Source: Elysia chlorotica (lineage: Eukaryota > Mollusca > Gastropoda > Plakobranchidae). From it: a stretch of DNA of 64,000 nt. Positions within the stretch are counted from its first letter, which is position 1. Each line of letters starts with the position of its first letter. Where the stretch lies: positions 573,131-637,130 of the forward strand of contig RQTK01000023.1 in the NCBI GenBank assembly GCA_003991915.1. Reading direction: 5' to 3'. Under the pieces are notes generated by a model. That model was not told the origin of the DNA. It made no database searches and saw only the letters and a list, made by a program, of their open reading frames with translations. Both the position numbers and the translations under genes were made by a program. Of this stretch, positions 1 to 12,600 are shown piece after piece.

Positions 1-539
1 GGACTTCCCTAAGCGCTTGAACTCTTGAAACTTTACATGAATTAACTAAGATGTGATGCAACATAAGTTTTTCTTCCATGGACATAAAGTTGCTTCAAGT
101 TTTTAGTCATTTTCAGTTTGTTTGTTTTTAAGAAAATGAAGCATAAGTCTTAGCGCTTCATTTAATGATCACTTAATGATTCCCGATGTCTTTTTAATTT
201 TTTTAAGTTTTTTAAATTTTTAGTCAATTAAGTCATGATTTTTGTCAGGAGCACAGTCTTTTGAACTATTTTGGTTTTAATGCTATTTTGTATAGGGTTA
301 AAATGGTCTGAAACCCTGAATCTGTCAGGCGAAAAAATCAACTTAGATATTTAAATTTCCACAAAATATATAAATGATATCATTCACCTGTATATCTTCG
401 AACATAATCACATTGTGCAGCATAAGATCTCCATGGGGAACGTTGGAGACGTTTGACAAAGAGAAAGAACGTTTTTAATCACAATACTATTGTAAGCAAA
501 GTGCCATTTTGATATTGTTGATAAACCTGCTCTTCTCAG

Positions 540-647
540 AATGACCCCTCCAAACTGGATGAGTACGGAAAAGCTATGCTTCACGGAAAGTGCTACGATC
601 GCTGGTTTGACAAGTCCTTCACCTTTGTTGTCTGCTCCAATGGCAGG
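540..647 (+). CDS. CPT1: CPT1 exon a ([14 protein letters not shown] block)
   Basis: Acceptor TCTTCTCAG ends at 539; donor GTATAT starts at 648. It reads in phase 0 for 36 codons, [20 protein letters not shown] then [16 protein letters not shown], matching the conserved CPT1 stretch just before the active-site histidine. It is the first exon visible, so the reading frame enters from the left. Confidence 0.95.
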
Positions 648-3600
648 GTATATTCTCATTGTTATTATTGCATAGTTTTGTACTGTTTTGTAATTCTGAA
701 AGCTGCACTATACCAACTTTTTCTTTCTTTTTTTTTTGTGCTATTCAACTATTCAGAATATCTATGCTTTACTGCGACATTAAGATTATTTTCTGGCTTT
801 GTGGAGTTCATATAATATGTTAATTGGGGGCGTTGACAAACAACACCATTGTCACATTTCAACTGAAGATAGACCTACGAAATGATTTATTCAATATCAA
901 AATCAAGGAAGTAACCAGTATTTTAATAATTGTTTTGTTTGTTAATGTTTTTCATATTCCATAGCACAAGAAATAAAGTGAGATATTTTTCCAATTCTTT
1001 CTTTCTCAGATTGGATTCAATGCTGAACATTCATGGTAGGTTTGAAAACCTTATATGTATATAAGATAAAATATATGTATTTATCATCAAGCTAAAGGGT
1101 AATTGATTAAGAAGTATCACTTTCAATGTCATTTCAAAGCAGTTGCTGAAAAATATTAAAAAAGACGATCAGCAAGATTAAGTCCTAGACATAATGTGAT
1201 AGTAATTGTTACAATTGGAGTCCATTATTACAGGCGACAAAAGTAGTCTCCGTGATATTGAAGAATGTAATATTAATTTTATGTGAACAATTCATGTCTT
1301 GTTTGAACATTTTCATCAAGAAATTTAGCTTTGCTTATACAAGGATGTTTTTGATATGTAAAACCTAATCTTCACGAATTTCTATATTTCATGCTTTAAC
1401 TAATGAAAATCCTTATTCTCAGATAGAAAATAGATAAATATGCTATATGATTGACAAAGGATACGTTTGAGTTCTAATTTCCAAATTTTCAGGTGTGATA
1501 TTCTTTGCAGCAAACGTCTTGATTCAACCTCTCTGTGATTGCTCTAACACACCCTATAATATGTTCATATGATCATTTGTTTGTTTTAAGGATACCCTTT
1601 TAAAATTTGGTACTCTGCGTTCATTTGTTGCTGAAAGCTTTATTGTCAAATTTTGCCATAGGATCATTATTTTTACTGCAGGCTCTACAACAATTTTAAG
1701 AAAGTTATATTATTGCGTAACTAAAATTTACATAAAATTTAGTTTACTTCAACTTACAGTTTTGCTGCCTGAAAACATGACTTTGGTGGTGTTATTTCTT
1801 CTCTTTCAATATATCCTTTCCCTTCTCTGATTCATCTTGCTCTTCTTTTTCTTCTTCTTCCTCTTTTCTTTAACTCTTCCTCTTAATTTTTCCTATTTTC
1901 CTCCTCCTTTGATTCCACTTGTCATCAACATGTTTTACTTTCTAAACTGAATGATTCTAGCTGTATAATAGAATCAATGAAGTGTATGCCAAACTAATGT
2001 TGCGCTGCCTGCTCCTGGGGGGGTCTGCGCGTTGACTGTTTCAGGGCGGACGCACCGATCCAGGCTCACATGTGGGAACTTGTGGTCACTATGGACATAG
2101 TGCTAGGGTACTAAAGCTGTCTGGCTGCATTGCATGTCACGACCCATGTCCCGACCAGCTTGCGGGGAGATTGTTACATTTGTTCTGTAGTTCACTCGGC
2201 AGGGCTCTCTCTCTTTTCAGCCTTACAGTTTTCTATTCTTTATATTTAACTAAGTTTTGAAAATCGTCCCCCTCCAACTCCTCTCTTTGAAATATTCTAA
2301 ATAAATATATTTATAATTTATATCTAATTGCTAAGGAATAATCAAAGCAGACTTTTAAGCCTGGGTGACTATGAATAATAGGGAATATAAAGTATGTACT
2401 TCTTAGTAATACAATCATGTATTGTATGTTAATGAAGCAGATGAAAGCAAGCACACAAAATCAAGAAAAGTGCTTTGAGGCTGTTTTAGACAGAGCCCTG
2501 CTGAGTTGACCCGTTTCCTTATCCTTTCTTGTTGTGGACAATTTATTGCTGTTGATTTTTTTTGTTCTTTTGGTGATCAGTGTTTTTTTTTGTAGATATA
2601 TTTGTATATTGAATATATCTTTTTTTATAGGTAACTTGCATTATTTTATAAATCTGTTCGTCACTCTTTCCATGAAAAGTTTTTACGCCAACACAAAGTA
2701 CATCCATTGTTTCAGTTAAAGATATTTTGCACAAAATGTACCTGCTAAATCGTAAATTCATGATTTAACAATTATTTACTCCAGTGATGCAGCTTTTAAG
2801 ACACTTGCAAAATTATTTATAGCTTCATAATCTTGGTATGCTCAGCTTGAGACACTTGCAAAGTTTCAAAGCCTATTTTTTTCATTCTTGGTGGTGTATT
2901 ACTATTAGCAGCTTGAGCTTAATGGCATTTGCAAAATTACAAAGACTTAGCCTTTTATCATTTTTATAGTTACCGTGCTGTAAGTTCAAGTTGAGGCATG
3001 AAAATTAGCTTGCCTTTATTTTAGCATTGGTCTTATGTTTGCAACTTTAGACACTTGCAAAATTAAATAGCCTTTTTTCCCCTAGTTTTGATGAAGAATA
3101 ATAATGCTGCTTGAGGCACTTACTTAGTTTGCAAGCTTCAATTTTTACCATTGGTAGTGTGTTAGCAGCTTGCACAAGGCTGGTTTAGCTTTAAAGAATT
3201 GAAAATGTGTGGCTAGTATTTCTCTTATCTAGAGATGTAGCGTCAGTTTTTAGTGAGATTAATCTGCTACCGTGAGAAATTAGATAATTTGTACACACTG
3301 TCCTTGTTGCATGTTTTCCCACCTTTATTTCACTTGCAGTGTAGCAAAAGATTAACCACTTGGACTTGTCAAGTGAATGTTTACCCAAAATTAATTGGTA
3401 TGAAGTTTCATACTTACCTAGCTTTAATGAGAAATATGATCATTACATTTTTCAGGTTTTAATCAGATGTATATAAAAAAAGAAAAACTAAGTTGAAGTA
3501 AAACAGCAAAGTGTCTCATTCTGTTGTATTATATAATTGAACTATTTAAAATGGAGATATCTCAAATTTGGATTATATTTTGCAAGTGCAGCATAGCTAC

Positions 3601-6600
3601 AATATAGCCTATATAGTGCTGCTGTTGGATGTTAAACCAACCCAACAACAGCATAGCTACAGCTTTTAAAATTGTTCTTATTTATGTTAATTTTTCTCTT
3701 GGTGTTGTGTTTTGTACATACGACTAACAAGCTTCCTTGTTCTTCCTATTAGTCCAATATTTTTGGATGCCCGTTATCTAACTCTCTTACCTATTGCCTA
3801 TAATAATCAATGTGTATGTCTTAGACTGTTCATACAAGACTGAATACCAGGCTCAGGATTTAGCCCATGCTGCAAGAACTTAGTTTTGACCCATACTGGC
3901 ATAGTATATCAAACCGTTTTAACCTGCCTGTCAAGAACAACCCATTTGACATTTTATTCTTAAGATGTTTTGGAGTGTTTTGATTTGGTGACTGACAGTT
4001 GGAACCGTCCATGCCTTAACAGTGTTGTTTTCTAACCTATAGGGGAGATGCTCCAATAATTTCACAGACGGTAGAAACCATATTTCTTGACGACCATGAA
4101 CTTGGGTAACTCAGTGTGTAAATCAACTCCCACATCCTTTGCACTCAGACCTACAACCATCAATGGGTCTGAAGAAAAAGAAAGAAAATGCATACAATCA
4201 CTGCATCAAGCCATCTTTTTTTCATCAGTGATACTTGGTGTCTGCCATAGTTTTTGGCTTCTTTCCATTTTATTTGGGCTTAAGCACAAGTGTTACCCCA
4301 TTTGAAACACAAATATGCCAAACACGCCGGATTTGTATTCCATTTGGCCTACTAGGACCATTTGGCTACTATTCATGAACCTGTCCTTGGTATGACCCTC
4401 CAAAAACATTTTCTCTACATTATTTACCTCATTTGTTAAAATAGAGCTACAGATTCTGTTTGTATAGAAGTGATGTGCCTAGATCTTTGCAAGACCTGTC
4501 CCAGCACAAATTCTGAATCAGAGGTTTGACTCTGGAATAAGCTACCTGCACTCCTCTTGCACTCCCTGTTTTGCACGTCCCAATCTATGATGGACTCTGG
4601 TATTCCCATGTTTGAATCAATCTGTATAGTTATTATCTCTTCTCATGATCATCGTTAAAAATGCAATACATATAGGTGAAACGCCCGTAATTAGTGGAGG
4701 TATAGCACTGTTTCTGAGTGTTCAGTTTAAGAGAGACCACTTATTCATGGAGGGTAATACAATATTTAAGTAAAATCTAATGAAATGGACAACATGCAGA
4801 TATAGAAACTAAACGTGACTTGGCGGATGCATTGTGATCAAAATCATTAGGAAATTTAAAACGACCTATAGACGTGCTAGTATAAAATCAGTTAATGGCT
4901 TAGCTGTCGTTTGCAGTAAAATAGTAGATTTTGGACAGTGGCATAAGTTTATCATCTTTTTTCATTCTTGCAAATTTGTTTTAATTTTTTTTTGTGTTAC
5001 TGTTTCTTAAAGACTAATTTAATTGTTTGCTTTTTTTTTGTTATCTTATTTGCTCTTGAAGAGAGTGTTTGAATACTTAGATACAAATGTCAGCAGAAGC
5101 TTTTATATTTTCTCTCTTAGATATAAATGTCAGCAGGAGCTTTTATATTTTTTCTAAGTAGTGCTATGCTTTACCTATATCGATGATTTCTTAGATTATC
5201 CTGATATCTTTTTATAAATGATCAGGCTAGCAAAAAAAATGTGCATACAGCTGTAGAAACCTTGTACTGACGGTATCGGGATGAAAAGAGAGGGGGATGG
5301 GGGTTACCCCTTTGTATGTCTAATTGTATCGATTTTTCTACTGGCTGCCTCTCTCTCACTATCTTTCATTCACTATCTCTCTTACTCCCTAAATATTCCA
5401 TACTTCATGATTTAATACTTTTTTAAATTTATAAATCATCTTTGTATTAAGCTTGCATAACTGGAAACTATATTTTGATTCATCAATTTGTTCTTATAAG
5501 TTGATACGAATGGAGAATATTTCCACAAAACTGATGATAGGTCAACTTATTTGGATTCACTGCTATCATTAAACTTATAGTAATTCCTGTAATTAATCTC
5601 AATATATTTCTAACAGAGAATGTACAGAATCTGTCACTTACATCTCTTCCAGGAAAATTTCTCAGATTTTGTATTTTAGAGGGATGGATGATTTCTCAAT
5701 CATGAAAATGAAAGAAACAAAGGTTAAGGGCAACTTAATCTGATTTGCTGAGCTGGAAACTCCTAAGGAATTATGTAAAGACAATCCCTGCTTTTACTGT
5801 GTGTTTAATGTTCTGTAATCGATGACCCAATAAAATAATCTCCAGGCACATGATGTCAATAACTCAAAATTTATCATTTCATTTCAGGATTTTGCAGTGC
5901 TAATACTAAAATTGTTCTTTCTTCAGTTGACATTTCAGTGTTTACCATGTCTCAAAGCAAGTCAGCTAGACACAACGATACTCATCTTAAAATATTTATA
6001 CATGCTTTTAAGTGTACATCATCCCCTCATTGGCCACTTGTTCCACACTTACTAAATACCTTGACCAGATACAATAAATGGTATGATGGAGAAGAAAATT
6101 GTAAAATATTAAAACGTCATTTTGAATGGGTTAATTTTTTTTGCTTTAAGCAGACAAATCTTTGTGCTCACACAGTGACTCTAAAATAGAAAATAGAGAA
6201 CAAAATAATTGTATCCATCTTTTTCTTAAAACTTGGGTTTTTGGGGGGTGGAACAAGATAATAGTGAGCGGATGACATACTTGCGATTGTCCATTACTGA
6301 ATGTTTCATACCTGAAAATAACATTTTTTCTTTCAGCGTCATCAGGGAATGAAATTGTCAATGGCTGTCAAGTTTATGACTAGAATAAGACAACTTTCTG
6401 GGTGTCTTTGTTTCTATCCATGGACATACAACACTTTAATGAAGCCAGTTAGGCATGACTGTTACAAGAGAATCTTAATAAATGTAGTCTTTTGTTTGTA
6501 TCTTAGTATCTGAATGACAGGTCTTTTCCAGAACTCAGTTACTGTTTTGCTGGTAGCACTTGATTTGATCTCTCTTGTTCTGTCTTGGTATCTCTATCTG

Positions 6601-9600
6601 TCTGCCTCTCTGTCTATCTATCTATCTGTCTATCTATCTTCCTCTCCTTCTCTTTGTATCAGCTTTGACACTGCTGTTGATGTTGTCTAACATTTCACCC
6701 CAGGGCGGACGCCCCTCTCATGTCTCAGCTGTGGGAGGCTTGCCAGGAGCATGAGGTCAACTTTGGGTAATGTGTTCCTTCTCTCACCTGTCTCGCTAGT
6801 TCTTTGTCTCCCTCTCTGTCTACATCTCTTCCAAGTATATCTGTCCTTGTGTAGGCAGATTTTGGCGACGACAGCCCTCCAGCTCTCTATTGCTTTATAC
6901 AACAATGGGTAATTTCTGTCCTTGTTCCTATCCTACTGTCTACATTACTATACTCAGCTTGTTTTATATCAGCAATCAACGGTAACATTCTTTTTTCTGC
7001 TCATGATTTTCTTGAGTATTGCTTGTTGTATACGTCAACGTTTTCTTCCCAATATAATAGATCTACTTCGTAGCGTACTGGTAGCTTGCTTTACTCAGTT
7101 TACAATAAAGACTATTATCATTTTCATAAATATCAGCTGCTAAGATGGTAGGAACAGAGTATCATACTGACACTTTTTTTTTTACAATGTAGTGAAACAT
7201 AAGCCAACCTGTTTAAAATTAAATTAAATTTAAATATTTTTTCTCGATTATAAAAAAAAAACTGTTTAGTTTGAATGAAGTATGTGAAAAACAAAAAAGA
7301 GTATTTTCAAATCTTTTTTTTTGCTACTCCCATTTAGAAAGATCTAAAATCAACTTAACTCTCCGTGAAATTTCGCATACTTATTGGTATCTGAGTTAAC
7401 TGTGACAGTTTTAAAAAAATATTTAATTTAAATAACGGCAGTTTATTTGCATGTTTTTAAATTGCTTATTAAAGTTGTGCAATTTTGACGCTTCAAATGC
7501 ACTGAAAAACGTTTGGGTTGGTTCAAGCATGCAATGCACCCAGAAAGTATTCTGGATAATCGTGGTACTGCTGACAAAATAACGAAATCACTCATGCTTG
7601 CTCCAATTTTTCTCTAGTGTAGAGCCACCAGTCAGTACCTTAGAGCTACCAGTACACTACAGTTGATATAACTTCAGTTGTGCTTTCTATGTTCAGCACT
7701 CAATGCCTTCTCCTTTGTTTTATTTACTTAAATGGCTTGAGCTGTAGACTAACAGGACTACGAGAACTCTCCATACACTGGGTTTGTTGATCACCAACTT
7801 ATCTAACCATGCAAAGGCGGGAATAATATATATGGGTCGCTCAGTATGGTGTGTCTTATACAAGAGACAAAAATTTGTGCAAAGAATAGTTTGAGGAGTG
7901 AAGGGAATCTGTTGTTGTTGTTTTTTTTACTAAAACAGTAACCTCTAGGCATTTAAATTGTTTTTAAACTTTCTTTACTATTACTAGTTTGGTCAGTCAT
8001 TTACTCCTTGGTGAACGATGTTCTGCGAAAGTTCTTGTTTTGCTTGCAAGTTTTATGCAACCCAGCTTATGTTTTTTAACTTGGTGTAATTTTTTGGTAA
8101 TGAACTTTTTGTCAACAAAATGAAATCAGCGTTGGATCTTGTATAACTTGCTGTTGGGGCTGCAATCATGGCACACTTTGGTGTTGCCTCTTGGCAACTT
8201 GGTGTCAACGAGAAAAAAATTGGAGAAAACCAAATGTTATGCATAATTCTGATGTTAAACTTGTAGGCTGCTTATTTTGTGTATTCTATTTTTTTAAATG
8301 CATGGTTAATTTTCATTTCACCTGTTTTGTAGTTTATTCTGTGCATGCTGTTGGTACTTATTTTCTTTCTATTGAAATGATAAACCAGTTTTCCCAACAT
8401 TGTCTATATACAGCAATGGCTTATTGCTACCAGTCTTCTCTTTGTCTCCACAAAAGATCGAAATGATATATCCAAAGCGTTTTGTCTTGCCATTGTCTCT
8501 CTTAACATGCAATATTGCCAGATCGGAGGAAACAATGGCAGTATTACAGGGGATGATTACAATGAGAGAGATGAATAGATCCCCAACTAATGCTGATAAA
8601 GTGGAATACATGTAATACATCACTGTGGACAGATCCAGATATGATGTTTTGGTCCACAGATTTGCATCAAGAAGATTGCAGCAAACATTGCACTACTTTG
8701 TCCTTCTCTCTGGACATGTTATGTTTTGCAAAGACTTGTCAATTATTCAAGTACAAATGTATAAGAAATCCAAGAGTCAGCCTCACCACCAGAGAGATGT
8801 CTCCGCTGAGCAGACAAGATAGACATGTCCTCCTCTCCCATTTTTTTCCTCTTGGACTCAAACGACCACACTCCTCTCCCTCCCCTGTGTTGGGGTTCTG
8901 TGTAATTGTAGGGCTGATGCTCCCGTGATGGCCCAGCTGTGGGAGACAATCCAGCAAGAAGAATACATTTCTGGGTAACAGCTTGACCAAAACATTTCAA
9001 CCGAACCTGCTACTGTTACTTTATTTTAATTTGCACTATCATCCTCTGTCTCTCTCTTTCTCTTTACCTACCTATCTATCTATCTTTCGTTAATACATAT
9101 CTATATAGCCTTCTTTAGATGCTATGAACTTCTCTTTGACCCTTGATTGCTTGGCTTCCCTTTAAAGAAAGCATAACTTGTTCTAAAAGATCAGGTGTAA
9201 TTTTCTGTCCCATAAACACTGAACAGAAGCAATACTGGGACATAGTACATGCTATATCTCTGTATCTCTATAATGAAGATTAGTGCAAATAACACTTGCT
9301 TGCCTCTCTGCTTGATGCTCTCTGAAGTGCCTCTCTCTATACTCATCTGTCTCTACTACAGTCCTTGCTTTTTTCTAATCCTGTGTGCATTGGACTTGTG
9401 GCGTACATTGTGTGTGTGTGTGATGTGTGATCATTATTAAGCAAAACTTTTTTGTGCAATTGAAAATTAAAATAGCTCTAAAGGTACACTTTTTAAGCAG
9501 GGAATTTTCGTGGTAAAAATGTTTAAAATAATACAGTTTACTTCTTGACAATTGATTCGAATTCCCAAAAGTTATTCCTTCTTCTAAAAGATCAATTGCT

Positions 9601-12600
9601 TTTTGTTGTTGTCTTTTTTCTTATAGGTATATAAACTGCCCCATACTTCCTTTTTTTTTTATCTGTTTGGACAAAGAACCTTGGTAGACTTCATTGCTTA
9701 AACAAGGCTTTCCAAAGTCTACTCTCGACACTCACACACACACATTCATACTATTCTTATGCCACAAGCTCAGTCGCTCAATGAAACAACAGTAGTTGTA
9801 GTTTGTCTGGTCAAAATCTTTTGAGATGCAGAGAAAATATTCAAAGTGTTAAAATGACGACATAGGTTTCAAGAGATGAGAGTGCCACAAAGTTTTGTGT
9901 TGCTTAAGTTATAGCAATAACAAACAAAAAATTTTGAAAGGAATAAAATAAATGCTTAAATTGTGTCCTAAATTTGTTCGCAGACATCTATCCAGTTTGA
10001 AATGAGATAGATCCTACACATGTTTTGTGTAAAATCTGCTCTGATCTCAGGAGATTTACTTTACAGACATGGGTTTTCAATAAATTCTTATCCCATGTTA
10101 TCTTTGAGATATCTTAGCAATATTCTTTTTAAACCCATGAACCTAAGAGGGGAAAAGACATATTTGATTATTTTTTAAACTGACTCAGACTGGCTTCATT
10201 GCTATTCTTCATCCTCTATCTTTTGTTTCCTGTTTTCTTTTGTTTTTATGCATCATAGCATCATAGCTCTTTTTTTCTGCCCTTATTTTCATTTTTCCGT
10301 CTTCTAATTTTGCTTTCAAAGATGGGTTTGCAGTTTGCTTTACTGTGTGATCTATCCACTTGACTTACTCCACTATTTCCCATTTCACATCTTACATATT
10401 CTTTAATCTTTAAACCTCTAAATACTTTGCATTGGTCATATATATTTTATTTCAACTGATCTTGACATTCATTAATATATATTTAATTGATCATCTCCTT
10501 TTTTTTTTCTCTTTGTATTTTTTTTTTTTCATTTTTTGTCACGTTGCACTCAACAGTTTCGGAGCCTAAGAAGACTGTAGTTATCTAATTTATTATTAGA
10601 TCCAATTTAAGGTGTGAAAAGGTCTCATGAAAATTTAAGTTCCTATTTGGGGCCTGAAATGAGTCAGGACGAAACGCTTGCTTATGGACAAAAAGCCTGG
10701 TTGTCATGCTTAGGCACTGTTTTCTGTTTTGAAATCACGCCCTGTAATGTTGCTGTTCTTCAACTTCACACATGCGTTGCTATTGAACTTTTAGAGGGCC
10801 CTTTTCAGCAGACTCTTCCTGAGTTTGTTGAATGTTAAGAAACACTTTTACTTATTAATATTGACTCGATTGATTGTACATTATTTGTCTCAGCTTTGAT
10901 GGAAAAACATCCGCTATTTGATTGAATGATTTGACATCGGCTATTATTGGGAAACAAGTCAACTTTACAAATGTCTAAATTTTGTCACAATCTCCTACAG
11001 CTGGATATTGTTCTGCTCAGAAAACTGCACCATTTCTGCTTTCATTCGCTTTTTGGTAGTTTTGTTTTTGTTTTTTGGATGGTCTCTTTTGCTTTTACTT
11101 CTATTTGAAGTTTGTGTCTCAAAGAACAAGAAAGAGTTATGTTGCAACATGCAGTAGATGATATAGTATTATTATGCGACTTGTGGTTCCATGATTATCC
11201 CTTAATCTCATTGGCTTCACCTGTACCCGTCTTATGTGGGTGGAACCTGTCTGTTTTCTGCAACAATCTATTGTCAGCTGTTGACTGAATGCCACTGAAA
11301 GTATCAGATTTATGAAATGTTCCAACTTCTAGGGTATTATTTCTCCTCATGGGAATACAGAGTGTGCTTCAGTATAATACTTCTTTCTGTAAATGCTTTT
11401 TCTGATAGATTTCTTTTAACATATTGAGAAAAATAGATTTCTCAACTTTTTGTTTTGATTCGTTTGAGATATAATTTCTTCTGTCTCATTTCATGTCGAT
11501 TTTTTAAATAGTTGCCCTGTTTGTATTTCAGGCTTCTTTAACGCTATGAGCCTATCATTGAGAAAAATAACTTTTACCAAAGCTTGTAAAAAGCTTTTTA
11601 AAAAAATTTCCTTAGTGTAATAGCCAGTTGATGAAAGCACTGTTCCAAACTATTCTTTGCAATCCAGATGGTGGAAAATCTATTCTGGTCATGATGTGAA
11701 AGATGTCCTTTGGTTTAGAGTTTTACACATTCCTCCTCTTTTTAACTTTTAAGTTTTGTTTTTGTTGGTTTCATTTATTGTAATTTTTAATGTGATGGAC
11801 ATGTAAAACAGGACTGTGTGTCTTTATATAGCCTTTCTCTTATTTTTCGGAGTAAATTGAACCCATTAGTTGCTTATCTTTTATTCCAACACATTCAAAA
11901 ATATAAAAGGAGTATTTTTGTCTTTTACCTCTGATAGAAATAAGATTAAGGCTTAAAGCTGGACAAAATAGAACTTGTAGCTACATTAACCATTTAACAA
12001 ACTACATGTACCCTTAATTAACCAAAACGTGTACCACTTGTAATATATTAAATTAACAGTATACTAACTTGTATTGAGACAAAAATATGTCATCTATTCA
12101 GATATTATTCTCATACTGTGTATGTGTTTGTTGTGCTTTATGTCTATAATTATTAACTCATATATAACCTAGATTAAATTGAATACCCGGTATGTCATAC
12201 ATTTCTCAAATAGTTGATAACATAAACAAGAATGTCAAACTGAAGAATAATAAAAACTAAAAAAAAAAATTTTGATGACTTTCAAAATTTGTAAACATAT
12301 GGTAATTTTTTAAATGTAAAATCACACATGTAAATGAAGTAATCTTAAAGTGAACTTGCTACCCTATTGAAATTTTTAAATTTTACCTTTATTGGTTTTT
12401 CAAATTTTGCTAAGTGCATGATTCAAAGTTATCACTTATTATATATTTATTTTTGCACAGAAGTATTAGCATATCTTTTTATTTGCATGGTTTTATAAAT
12501 TCAGCATACGATTTGCATTAATGATAGTTGGCAGGATTCATATTTTAAATACATAATTATTGTATGTCTTTTTTTATGCAAATTGATTGTGTTGCATCCA

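Noticed and set aside
6337..6401. Strong acceptor TTTTTTCTTTCAG followed by an open 65-nt stretch and a GG|GT donor
   Set aside because: Phase does not fit the upstream microexon and the peptide is unrelated to the cassette.
6855..6908. Possible fifth CPT1 alternative exon (AG acceptor, 54 nt, GG|GT donor)
   Set aside because: Length is 54 rather than 63 and the encoded [17 protein letters not shown] shows no DAP core; probably chance.
8590..8928. 112-codon plus-strand ORF overlapping the approach to alternative exon 4
   Set aside because: It runs through the acceptor of exon 8912-8974 in another context and has no family resemblance as a whole.
10614..10838. 74-codon plus-strand ORF in a CPT1 intron
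   Set aside because: No motif, no fitting splice sites and no phase match to the gene; ordinary chance ORF.
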